From contig JAEXVC010000082.1 of NCBI GenBank assembly GCA_023406715.1, positions 1 through 32,794 of the forward strand: 32,794 nt of DNA, in the 5' to 3' direction. This document shows, in pieces, positions 1 to 6,417 of this stretch. Numbering within the stretch: position 1 is the stretch's first letter; the number at the start of each line of letters is the position of its first letter. This stretch comes from Bacteroidota bacterium. Its GTDB lineage: Bacteria > Bacteroidota > Bacteroidia > Bacteroidales > Tenuifilaceae. Made by a program: the position numbers and the translations under genes. The notes below the pieces were generated by a model that did not search any database, was not told where the DNA came from, and saw only the letters and a program-made list of their open reading frames with translations.

Positions 1-310
1 TGGTAGTTCTGGCTCGTTCGATTCGTTTAGGAATATTCTTGAATTTGCTGGCAGAATAGAGATGTCTGACAAAACCTGGGCTCAAATACCAATGCAGGAA
101 TATGTTAACCTGCACAATCTGTTCATCACGTCGGTTCGAGAGGAAAGACTTAAAATCAAAGGGCTTGACCCAATCCGTGTGGATTTAATTGTACTGGCAT
201 CGATATTTGTGAATTTGCTTGTGGAGCAATTCAACATCAAATTGATGTTCCAATCGGAATACGCCCTTAAAGAAGGATTTTTGAGCGAACTATCGGAAAG
301 CATTCAGTAA
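1..310 (+). CDS. Ppx/GppA phosphatase family protein, C-terminal end (5' partial)
   Basis: Only the last 102 codons are present; the frame is open from base 2 and stops with TAA at 308-310, so the start lies left of the window. The visible part begins with GSSGSFDSF, which resembles the glycine/serine phosphate-binding loop (GTSGSF-like) of the ASKHA fold in exopolyphosphatase/guanosine pentaphosphatase proteins. Later, the segment around DPIRVDLIVLASIFVNLL followed by a YALKEGFL end matches the family's closing helix-and-strand pattern, where the usual form is DR(A/V)D.I..G and a final LREGLL. Family members hydrolyse polyphosphate or (p)ppGpp-type substrates in the cytoplasm. The substrate cannot be told from this fragment. 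A palindromic leader and a response regulator gene follow on the same strand. Confidence 0.85.
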   Translation, partial: GSSGSFDSFRNILEFAGRIEMSDKTWAQIPMQEYVNLHNLFITSVREERLKIKGLDPIRVDLIVLASIFVNLLVEQFNIKLMFQSEYALKEGFLSELSESIQ

Positions 311-333
311 ATACAATTGCTATAATCCGTTTT

Positions 334-371
334 TTGGTTAATTTTACCCTTCGAAGGTAAGGTTTAACCAA
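334..371 (+). other. Inverted repeat in the leader of the response regulator gene
   Basis: The outer arms TTGGTTAA (334-341) and TTAACCAA (364-371) pair perfectly. Inside them, TTACC pairs with GGTAA around the self-complementary centre CTTCGAAG. It lies between the phosphatase stop codon and the regulator start, and no U-run follows it, so an ordinary intrinsic terminator is unlikely. It could be an RNA hairpin in the leader or an operator. No function can be assigned from sequence alone. Confidence 0.5.
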
Positions 372-401
372 CGAGCCTTTAACCCTAAACAATACAGATA
401 T

Positions 402-1565
402 ATGTCCAAAATACTAGTAATTGACGACGAAAAAGCTATCCGCAATACGCTTAAGGAGATATTGGAATTCGAAAGCCATTCAGTGGATTTAGCCGAAGAT
501 GGTGTGGCTGGCGTTGAAATGTTTGCCAACGGTGGTTACGACATTGTTCTTTGCGATATTAAAATGCCGCAAATGGATGGAATCGAGGTTTTGGATAAGT
601 TGCAGGAACAATCCAACGATACTCCTGTAATAATGATATCCGGTCACGGGAATATTGATACCGCTGTTGAAGCAATCAAGAAAGGCGCTTACGATTTCAT
701 CGAAAAACCGCTGGACCTGAACCGACTGCTTATTACTATTCGCAATGCCACCGATAAAACCACGCTAATTCAGGAAACAAAGGTTTTAAAGCGCAAGGTA
801 AACAAGGCTTTCGACATTGTTGGGGAATCACCTGCAATTACAAAGGTTAAAGATATGATTGAACGTGTTGCCCCAACCGAGGCTCGAGTTCTAATTACAG
901 GACCTAATGGAACTGGTAAAGAGTTGGTATCTCGCTGGTTGCACGAAAAAAGCAGTCGCGCTGCAATGCCTTTTGTGGAGGTAAACTGCGCCGCAATTCC
1001 TTCGGAATTAATTGAGAGCGAACTATTTGGTCACGAAAAAGGTGCATTCACTTCGGCAATCAAGCAACGTAAAGGTAAATTTGAGCAGGCCGATGGCGGA
1101 ACGCTATTCCTCGATGAAATTGGCGATATGAGTCTTAGCGCTCAGGCTAAAGTTTTACGCGCTTTGCAAGAGCATAAAATCAGTCGGGTAGGAAGCGATA
1201 AGGATATCACCGTGAATGTTCGTGTCATTGCAGCAACAAATAAAAACCTAACAAAAGAGATTGAACTCGGAAACTTCCGCGAGGACTTGTACCACAGACT
1301 CAGCGTGATAATAATTCATGTTCCAGCTTTGAATGAACGGTTGGAAGATATTCCACTACTTTCGGCTCATTTTAACGAACTAATTTGCGGAGAGTACGGC
1401 ATACAACCGAAACAAATAACCCCCGATGCCATTGAGGAACTGAAAAAACTAAAATGGACAGGAAATATCCGCGAACTACGCAATGTTATTGAACGTCTGA
1501 TTATTTTAAGCGACAAGGAGATAACTGGCAAGGATGTAAAAGCGTTTGCTGGGCCTGCATTTTAA
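402..1565 (+). CDS. Sigma-54-type response regulator (receiver + AAA+), no DNA-binding domain
   Basis: This 387-residue protein has a CheY-like receiver at about 1-120, with acidic residues D8/D9, phospho-acceptor D52, S80 and K102. A sigma-54 AAA+ domain follows at about 140-375, with Walker A GPNGTGKE at 167-174, the GAFTSA loop at 214-219, Walker B GGTLFLDEI at 232-240 and the arginine-finger segment FREDLYHRL at 292-300. Typical NtrC/AtoC proteins reach about 450 residues and end in a Fis-type helix-turn-helix. This one stops shortly after the NIRELRNVIERLIIL helix, so that domain is missing. The sigma-54 contact loop reads GAFTSA, not GAFTGA. From memory, short forms of this kind recur in Bacteroidetes, so it is probably not a truncation artefact. 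It may activate transcription from solution or act mainly by protein contacts. No histidine kinase is visible in the window. Confidence 0.92.
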   Translation: MSKILVIDDEKAIRNTLKEILEFESHSVDLAEDGVAGVEMFANGGYDIVLCDIKMPQMDGIEVLDKLQEQSNDTPVIMISGHGNIDTAVEAIKKGAYDFIEKPLDLNRLLITIRNATDKTTLIQETKVLKRKVNKAFDIVGESPAITKVKDMIERVAPTEARVLITGPNGTGKELVSRWLHEKSSRAAMPFVEVNCAAIPSELIESELFGHEKGAFTSAIKQRKGKFEQADGGTLFLDEIGDMSLSAQAKVLRALQEHKISRVGSDKDITVNVRVIAATNKNLTKEIELGNFREDLYHRLSVIIIHVPALNERLEDIPLLSAHFNELICGEYGIQPKQITPDAIEELKKLKWTGNIRELRNVIERLIILSDKEITGKDVKAFAGPAF

Positions 1566-1630
1566 AACAAAACTGCAAACAAATTTAATTGGCATTGAAT
1601 AAAGCGATATTAACATCGCTTATAGCATCG

Positions 1631-1699
1631 TCATTCTGAACTTGTTTCAGAATCCCTGCATTCAAAATAAAAAAGAGATTCCTAAACAAGTTCAGAATA
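1631..1699. repeat. Imperfect inverted repeat (REP/MITE-like)
   Basis: The left arm at 1631-1654 (TCATTCTGAACTTGTTTCAG then AATC) is matched, with about three differences, by the reverse complement of 1676-1699. About 20 bases of AT-rich spacer separate the arms. It sits between the convergent regulator and hydrolase genes. A sequence of this type is a common dispersed intergenic repeat in Bacteroidetes genomes, by general recollection. No transposase is next to it. A separate small hairpin (AAGCGAT/ATCGCTT, 1602-1621) lies just upstream. Confidence 0.6.
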
Positions 1700-1720
1700 A
1701 CAAAAACAAACTATTCAAAT

Positions 1721-2308
1721 CTATTTTATAGTCTTTAAGTACTCCTCCGTACTTAAAATCTTTGCATAACTCCTCAATGTAGCAAGAGTTGATAGATGAA
1801 CCATCTTAGCAGGAATTGTTTCATTGTCCCATTTTAAATCTTTGGTAGCGCAGGCGTCATGAATCAATGTAACGTTAAATCCGTAATCAGTACCCGCTCT
1901 GACTGCAGCCTCAACGCACATGTGCGTTTGCATACCACAAATTACCAGTTTAAATATTTGTTGACCGCGTAAATAATCATTTAATTGAGTTCCAACAAAT
2001 GAATTAACAGCTGTTTTAGTAAAAACAGGTTCCTTTTCTTTAGGCTTAACTAACTCATAGATGGATTCCTGTTCAGCCGATTGATGCTTAATAAACACCA
2101 CCAACCAACCCTTGGATCTAAACTCCTCTATAAGTTTCGCAGCATTTTGCGCTGCAGGAATTGGATTAACCAACTCCGATTTTCCTCCGGCAAAATAGAA
2201 GTCTTGAATATCAATAACAAGAAGAGCAACCCTGGAAGTATCGGGAATATTGGCTTTAACTGTAATTCCTGCTAAAATCATCAGAAATAGAATTAGTGTT
2301 TTTCTCAT
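1721..2308 (-). CDS. Exported isochorismatase-like cysteine hydrolase
   Basis: The protein has 195 residues from ATG at 2308; a TTG three codons upstream is a less likely start. It has the isochorismatase/nicotinamidase fold signature: the LLVIDIQD strand with catalytic Asp33, Lys98 in the FTKTAVNSF segment, and the nucleophile Cys131 in the GMQTHMCVEAA motif. Together these form the expected D-K-C triad. The N-terminus MRKTLILFLMILAGITVKA looks like a cleaved signal peptide, so the enzyme is probably periplasmic, which is unusual for a family that is mostly cytoplasmic. Substrates in this family are amides or vinyl ethers (nicotinamide, isochorismate, carbamates), and the sequence does not reveal which is used here. 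The gene appears to be transcribed alone from a TACCTTTG promoter element at 2338-2345. Confidence 0.85.
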   Translation of the reverse strand: MRKTLILFLMILAGITVKANIPDTSRVALLVIDIQDFYFAGGKSELVNPIPAAQNAAKLIEEFRSKGWLVVFIKHQSAEQESIYELVKPKEKEPVFTKTAVNSFVGTQLNDYLRGQQIFKLVICGMQTHMCVEAAVRAGTDYGFNVTLIHDACATKDLKWDNETIPAKMVHLSTLATLRSYAKILSTEEYLKTIK

Positions 2309-2330
2309 AATCAACAAAGTTTAATTGCAT

Positions 2331-2362
2331 ATAAAAACAAAGGTAACCAAAATTGGCTACCT
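2331..2362 (-). terminator. Hairpin terminator of the 79-residue gene, overlapping a -7 element
   Basis: On the minus strand AGGTAGCCA pairs with TGGTTACCT (2341-2362, one G-T pair, loop ATTT) and is followed by the T-rich stretch TTTGTTTTTA. This fits an intrinsic terminator for the small gene ending at 2386. The same bases contain TACCTTTG (2338-2345), a perfect Bacteroidetes -7 element placed to start the hydrolase transcript about 20 bases before its ATG. Terminator and promoter therefore seem to be superimposed. No clear -33 element was seen. Confidence 0.55.
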
Positions 2363-2385
2363 CTGTCCTACCCTTAACCTTTTAA

Positions 2386-2625
2386 TTAACTCTTAAAAAA
2401 GAAACAAGCATTACTACTGGAAAGTGATTCTTCAAATTGTTCCTCGTACAACTTAATATCAAGTTGGTCAACAAAAACATCATAGAACGAGATTATTCCA
2501 TTGGGGCAAACCCTAGGATTATCGTCCTCGAAAAAAACAACCTGATGATTAAACCAATATGGATTACTAGTCATTAGCAACTCACCAACTAAACTTACCT
2601 GCTTATGTGTTTTACCGTAAAACAT
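2386..2625 (-). CDS. Small hypothetical protein, 79 residues
   Basis: I do not recognise a family. The product is soluble in composition, rich in aromatic and acidic residues (SNPYWFNHQVVFFEDDNPRV in the middle, then an acidic EEQFEES stretch), with no signal peptide or membrane span and only two cysteines. Its reality is supported by context: it starts with ATG 20 bases downstream of a well-formed -33/-7 promoter pair, ends just before a hairpin terminator, and no better reading frame overlaps it. It appears to be a single-gene unit between the hydrolase and tRNA-His. Function unknown. Confidence 0.55.
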   Translation of the reverse strand: MFYGKTHKQVSLVGELLMTSNPYWFNHQVVFFEDDNPRVCPNGIISFYDVFVDQLDIKLYEEQFEESLSSSNACFFFKS

Positions 2626-2644
2626 ATTGGTTCTTATTTCTTAT

Positions 2645-2676
2645 CTAAATTAGCAAACTCCGATATGCTTGTCAAA
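2645..2676 (-). promoter_or_regulatory. Bacteroidetes-type promoter of the 79-residue gene
   Basis: Read on the minus strand, a -33 TTTG/TTG (ending at 2673) is followed by 20 bases and then TAATTTAG (2652-2645), one mismatch from TAnnTTTG. It lies about 20 bases before the start codon of the small gene. Confidence 0.5.
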
Positions 2677-2754
2677 TAAGTTATAACTTTTTGATGATGA
2701 TATTAATCATTAATTCATTGAAAATGAGAAAGGCATTGAAATACATAAAGGGGT

Positions 2755-2789
2755 AAAAACAAAAAAGCCCCGAGAATTATCTCGGAGCT
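2755..2789 (-). terminator. Intrinsic terminator after tRNA-His
   Basis: On the minus strand AGCTCCGAGA pairs with TCTCGGGGCT (10 base pairs with one G-T), with a short TAAT-like loop, followed directly by TTTTTTGTTTTT. It begins two bases after the tRNA 3' end, so the tRNA is a monocistronic transcript. Confidence 0.9.
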
Positions 2790-2791
2790 TG

Positions 2792-2866
2792 GGTGGAAGA
2801 CCGGGTTCGAACCGGCGACCCTCAGAACCACAATCTGATGCTCTAACCAGCTGAGCTACATCCACC
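2792..2866 (-). tRNA. tRNA-His (anticodon GUG)
   Basis: The minus strand folds into a full cloverleaf: D arm GCTC/GAGC, anticodon stem TCAGA/TCTGA enclosing loop TTGTGGT (anticodon GTG), and T arm GCCGG-TTCGAAC-CCGGT. It carries the extra 5' G (-1) opposite C73 that marks tRNA-His. The 3' CCA is not encoded (C73 is followed by CAA). One acceptor-stem pair, position 6 with 67, is T-T where Watson-Crick pairing is expected. The gene is flanked by its own promoter and terminator. Confidence 0.95.
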
Positions 2867-2878
2867 ATTTTGCGGTTG

Positions 2879-2908
2879 CAAAGGTAAATATTTTTTCTAA
2901 AATCCAAA
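2879..2908 (-). promoter_or_regulatory. Promoter of tRNA-His
   Basis: The minus strand reads TTTG, 18 bases, then TACCTTTG (2886-2879), a perfect TAnnTTTG -7 element, ending 12 bases before the tRNA 5' end. Confidence 0.75.
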
Positions 2909-3024
2909 CAAAAGATTTAATCAATTTATATTTTTTCGGAATAATTGAAGAAATTAAACATCATCATAAAATATTAGCATTCGCATCTAAGTTTTTATAC
3001 TTTAGCTTGAAATTGATTTGAGAA

Positions 3025-4335
3025 GTGAATATTTCGTTAAAACTCAATAAAACAGGAGCATTACAATTCTACCAAATCATCCGATTTTTGGGGATTATTG
3101 CCATTAGCATAGCAATGGTAAAACTTTCTGTACCACAAAGTCAAATTGGGCATTACGAAATGTTGCTATTCCTAACAAACCTTCTTGCAACATTCTGGAT
3201 AACAGGTATGATTCAGGCACTACTACCACTTTACGGAAAATTCAAGAACGATGAAAAAAAATCGTCGGCACTATACAATGCATTTATTCTAATTCTAACT
3301 CTATCCGTACTTTCTGGTGCCATTGCATTTTTAATCAAAGGGCTATTGTTTAAAGTGGAAGGCATTGCTAGTTTACCATTCTACAACCTTGTTATTCTTT
3401 ACCTAACGCTTAGTACCCCAACATTACTCATAGAGTATATATATCTTCTCAATGACAAGCCCTGGCGAATGATTACATATGGAGTTATAACTCATATACT
3501 ACAATTCCTGCTTGTTATTGGGCCTCTCTTAATCGATATAAATATTGAATACTCTGTTTACGGGCTTTTAGCGATTTCGGCGATAAGGATGATTTGGCTA
3601 ATCACACTGATCTGCAAGAACTCCGCCTTAAAAATCAATAAAGAGTTTCTTAAAGAGCATACAAAGCAAGGATTTCCGCTAGCGCTGAAATATTTAATAA
3701 GCAGCTCTGGCACTTATATTGACCAGGCCATTATTACAACTCATTTCGACTCAGCCACCTTCGCCATTTACCGATTTGGCGCACGTGAAATACCTCTGAT
3801 TGTACTTATGACTACCGGCTTAAGCACAAGCCTGCTTAGTGACTTTGGCAATTCAGTACAACTAAAAAGTACTCTCAAAGAACTCAAGCAGAAGTCGCTT
3901 CACTTAATGCACCTGTTATTTCCTCTGGCGATCCTTACAATACTTTCGAGCAGGCCACTCTTCCCTATTATTTTCAGTCCAGAGTTTGCTGAAAGTGCTA
4001 ATATCCTTATGATATACACGCTGATAATTACAAGCAGGGCAATATTTCCCCAAACAGTTACAATGGGGCTACAGCGTAATGGTGTTGCGCTTATTGCCTC
4101 AATAGTTGAAATGATTTTGAACATTGCCCTCAGCCTATTACTACTAATTCCATTTGGAATTGAGGGTGTTGCTATGGCTACTGTTATTGTATATTTATTG
4201 GAGAAAGTATTCTTGGCATATTACAATCAAATCAAATTAGAAATCCCCTTCAAAGAATACACTCCTGTTAAGCCTTTCATACTATACAGCGTTGCAACTA
4301 TCGCTGTTTATTGCATCGCAAGGTTTATTATTTAA
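3025..4335 (+). CDS. Oligosaccharide flippase / polysaccharide biosynthesis membrane protein
   Basis: This 436-residue protein is almost entirely hydrophobic, with roughly 12 predicted membrane spans and short charged loops, as in the Wzx/MATE-type (MVF superfamily) flippases that move lipid-linked sugars across the inner membrane. Segments such as the first span after LNKTGALQFYQIIRFLGII and the late FGIEGVAMATVIVYLLEK resemble that family (the G..G.A.AT.. helix). The start is GTG at 3025, because an in-frame TGA lies at 3019-3021 and the next ATG would remove the first span. No glycosyltransferase genes adjoin it, so the transported glycan is unknown. The gene stands alone between tRNA-His (opposite strand) and the AlkD-like gene. 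Confidence 0.8.
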   Translation: MNISLKLNKTGALQFYQIIRFLGIIAISIAMVKLSVPQSQIGHYEMLLFLTNLLATFWITGMIQALLPLYGKFKNDEKKSSALYNAFILILTLSVLSGAIAFLIKGLLFKVEGIASLPFYNLVILYLTLSTPTLLIEYIYLLNDKPWRMITYGVITHILQFLLVIGPLLIDINIEYSVYGLLAISAIRMIWLITLICKNSALKINKEFLKEHTKQGFPLALKYLISSSGTYIDQAIITTHFDSATFAIYRFGAREIPLIVLMTTGLSTSLLSDFGNSVQLKSTLKELKQKSLHLMHLLFPLAILTILSSRPLFPIIFSPEFAESANILMIYTLIITSRAIFPQTVTMGLQRNGVALIASIVEMILNIALSLLLLIPFGIEGVAMATVIVYLLEKVFLAYYNQIKLEIPFKEYTPVKPFILYSVATIAVYCIARFII

Positions 4336-4351
4336 TGAGAATTCAATCCTA

Positions 4352-4379
4352 TTGGTAATCATAAAAACAATTACTTTTG
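4352..4379 (+). promoter_or_regulatory. Candidate promoter of the AlkD-like gene
   Basis: TTG at 4352-4354, a 17-base spacer, then TACTTTTG (4372-4379), a perfect TAnnTTTG match. The start codon follows 17 bases later. The spacer is slightly short for the phylum consensus. Confidence 0.45.
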
Positions 4380-4396
4380 TATAAAATTTCAGCGAT

Positions 4397-5077
4397 ATGG
4401 CAGCCCTAGAAAAAATTCTGGAAATCAAAACCCAAATCAGGCATAGGATGAATGGCGAGGTGGCCGACAATATGCGCCGCGAGGGGATTATTTACAAGGT
4501 TAACTACGGCGTATCAATCCCTGAACTGCAACAAATAGCCAAGGCATTTAAGGGTGACCACGAACTTGCGCTGGAACTTTATAGCGACGAAATCCGCGAA
4601 TGCAAAATTATTGCCTCGATGATTGACGACCCTGCACAGGTTACTGGCGAGCAAATTGATGAATGGTCCAACGAGTTCGATAATACTGAAATCGTGGAGC
4701 AGGTTTGCGGAAACCTAATTTGGAAATCGGAGTATGCGCTTTCGCGCAGCATTGAGTGGTGCTTAAGCGACGAGGAGCTGCTTCAAAAGGCAGGGTTTAT
4801 TATGATTGCCCGCAATGCATCAAACACTGATATTAAAGAAAGTATATTTGAGCCATACTTAGGAATTATTGAAAACCTAGCCGATACAATTTCCGACGTA
4901 AACCAAAGCTCAATAGTATTTGCGCTACGCGAAATAGCTAAACGTAGTCCTAGACTAGAACAACTAGTGCTAAAAACTGCCCAAAACTTAACAGAATCGG
5001 AAAATGAGATTGCTGCCTGGATTGGCAACGAGATTATTTTTGAATTCAGCGAGGACAACACTGACGAATTGTCATAA
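4397..5077 (+). CDS. AlkD-like DNA alkylation repair (HEAT-repeat) protein with altered active site
   Basis: This 226-residue, all-helical protein matches the DNA alkylation repair family. The YGVSIPELQQIAK start (37-49), the ECKIIASMIDDP segment (68-79) and the WSNEFDNTEIVEQVC segment (90-104) follow the AlkD pattern. Relatives are DNA glycosylases that remove 3- and 7-alkylated purines by trapping a distorted duplex on HEAT-like repeats. In Bacillus cereus AlkD the W-D-x-x-D motif supplies Trp109 and Asp113. Here the equivalent places read Thr97 and Glu101, and the position of the second tryptophan (Trp187) appears to be Phe175 in VFALRE. The protein may therefore be a diverged or non-glycosylase DNA-binding relative (AlkD2-like). 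It has its own likely promoter. Confidence 0.8.
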   Translation: MAALEKILEIKTQIRHRMNGEVADNMRREGIIYKVNYGVSIPELQQIAKAFKGDHELALELYSDEIRECKIIASMIDDPAQVTGEQIDEWSNEFDNTEIVEQVCGNLIWKSEYALSRSIEWCLSDEELLQKAGFIMIARNASNTDIKESIFEPYLGIIENLADTISDVNQSSIVFALREIAKRSPRLEQLVLKTAQNLTESENEIAAWIGNEIIFEFSEDNTDELS

Positions 5078-5135
5078 TCAATTCGGGGCACATCATTTGA
5101 ATAATTCATCACATCTTAAATTTTAAATTATTACT

Positions 5136-5888
5136 ATGGATTTTTTTCGTTCTTCAAATCCTGCTTTAACCGACAAGGCATTTAGCGGGTATGGCTCTTT
5201 TGCAGGCTCCGAAACAATGACCTACAAAGGAACTATGAATAAAACATTACTGATGTTAGCGCTTGTTGTTCTTGGTGCTGCATTTACGTGGAGAATGTTT
5301 TTTGAGAGTTTAAATCCGTCATCGGTATATGTATGGATGCTTGTAGGCGGCATTGGTGGATTTATCACATCGCTTGTTGTGATTTTTGCTCCAAAAACAT
5401 CACCTTATTCTGCACCAATCTACGCTGTGCTTGAAGGCTTATTCCTCGGTGGAATATCGGCGTACTTTGCTGCAACCTATAGCGCAGGTATAGTAATACA
5501 GGCCGTTGGGTTGACTTTTGCCACCTTCTTTTTAATGCTTTTAGCATTCAGAACAGGAACAATCAAAGCCACTGCACGCTTTAAAACTGGAGTATTGGCT
5601 GCAACTGGGGCCATTGCGCTTAAGTACTTTGTATCGTTTATTCTAGGATTCTTTGGAATTAACATTGGATTTATACATAGCAGCGGAACATTCGGAATTA
5701 TTTTTAGCCTTATAGTTGTTGCTGTTGCAGCGTTGAATCTAATTCTGGATTTCGATTTTATTGAAAAGGCATCTGCTGCCCGTGCACCAAAGTACATGGA
5801 ATGGTACGGCGCATTCGGGCTAATGGTAACCTTAATTTGGTTATACATCGAGTTCCTAAAACTTCTGTCGAAAATTTCGCGCAGATAG
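5136..5888 (+). CDS. Bax inhibitor-1/YccA family membrane protein
   Basis: This 250-residue protein has a soluble N-terminus of about 35 residues (NPALTDKAF, then GSETMTYKGTMNKTLLML) followed by seven hydrophobic segments. This matches bacterial BI-1 proteins of the YccA/YbhL type. The last part contains LNLILDFDFIEKA, the acidic pair region that in BI-1 proteins contributes to the pH-sensing di-aspartyl site, and the EWYGAFGLMVTLIWLYIEFLKLL final spans. Family members are inner-membrane calcium-leak or protease-interacting proteins; the role here is not deducible. The gene starts with ATG at 5136 after an AT-rich 58-base gap and has no obvious terminator. Confidence 0.9.
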   Translation: MDFFRSSNPALTDKAFSGYGSFAGSETMTYKGTMNKTLLMLALVVLGAAFTWRMFFESLNPSSVYVWMLVGGIGGFITSLVVIFAPKTSPYSAPIYAVLEGLFLGGISAYFAATYSAGIVIQAVGLTFATFFLMLLAFRTGTIKATARFKTGVLAATGAIALKYFVSFILGFFGINIGFIHSSGTFGIIFSLIVVAVAALNLILDFDFIEKASAARAPKYMEWYGAFGLMVTLIWLYIEFLKLLSKISRR

Positions 5889-5946
5889 TTGAAACGGTTA
5901 ACTGGACTGCAATCCGGAAATGTTTTTTGAAAAATATTATCAAAGG

Positions 5947-5977
5947 TTTGATATTTAAATAATAGTTAATAACTTTG
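5947..5977 (+). promoter_or_regulatory. Promoter of rpmE2
   Basis: TTTG (5947-5950), exactly 19 bases, then TAACTTTG (5970-5977): a full match to the Bacteroidetes housekeeping consensus. It leaves a leader of roughly 30-35 bases before the L31 start codon. Confidence 0.8.
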
Positions 5978-6016
5978 CAGGCCATTAACAGAATTAGAAG
6001 TTAAAAGATAAATACA

Positions 6017-6274
6017 ATGAAAGAGGGAATACATCCACAAAATTATCGATTGGTGGCATTCAAGGACATGTCGAACGAGCATGTTTTTATCACCAAGTCG
6101 GCTGTTAATACCAAGGACACAATTACCGTTGACGGCGTTGAGTATCCATTGGTAAAAGTTGAAATTTCCAACACTTCGCATCCATTCTACACTGGTAAGA
6201 TGAAGCTTGTTGACACCGCTGGTCGCGTTGATAAGTTCATGAACCGCTACAAAAAGCACATGGATAAGAAGTAA
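6017..6274 (+). CDS. rpmE2: 50S ribosomal protein L31 type B
   Basis: This 85-residue protein starts MKEGIHPQNYRLVAFKDMS and carries the SNTSHPFYTGKMKLVDTAGRVDKFMNRYKKH end that is diagnostic of bL31. The CxxC zinc-binding cysteines of the A-type protein are absent (there is no cysteine at all), which defines the zinc-independent B form. The protein binds the large ribosomal subunit and bridges it to the small subunit. The gene is a single-gene unit, with a consensus promoter upstream and a strong intrinsic terminator 20 bases after the stop codon. Confidence 0.96.
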   Translation: MKEGIHPQNYRLVAFKDMSNEHVFITKSAVNTKDTITVDGVEYPLVKVEISNTSHPFYTGKMKLVDTAGRVDKFMNRYKKHMDKK

Positions 6275-6293
6275 TTAGGAATACAAAAACATT

Positions 6294-6323
6294 TAAAAAA
6301 GCTCTGTAACAAGAGCTTTTTTT
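6294..6323 (+). terminator. Intrinsic terminator after rpmE2
   Basis: AAAAAGCTCT pairs with AGAGCTTTTT across the loop GTAACA and runs into TTTTTTT. The A-run on the 5' side would also allow some termination in the opposite direction. Confidence 0.88.
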
Positions 6324-6355
6324 ATTGCTTTAAGTTCTGGTTCTTCAGGTTTTAA

Positions 6356-6363
6356 TAAATTTG
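6356..6363 (+). promoter_or_regulatory. -7 promoter element before the GlmU-family gene
   Basis: TAAATTTG is an exact TAnnTTTG match, about 55 bases before the start codon and after the rpmE2 terminator. A convincing -33 TTG at the right distance was not seen. Confidence 0.4.
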
Positions 6364-6417
6364 CAATGACAGAAGCAGGTATTATATACAAGATTTCGGA
6401 CTAAAACTAACAACTAA

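Noticed and set aside
1602..1621. Hairpin AAGCGAT/ATCGCTT as terminator of the response regulator gene
   Set aside because: The stem is short and no T-run follows on the plus strand.
2710..2907. 65-codon minus-strand frame across tRNA-His
   Set aside because: It is the translation of the tRNA, its promoter and its terminator.
5477..5848. 123-codon minus-strand frame inside the Bax inhibitor-1 gene
   Set aside because: Antisense shadow of a clearly conserved membrane protein.
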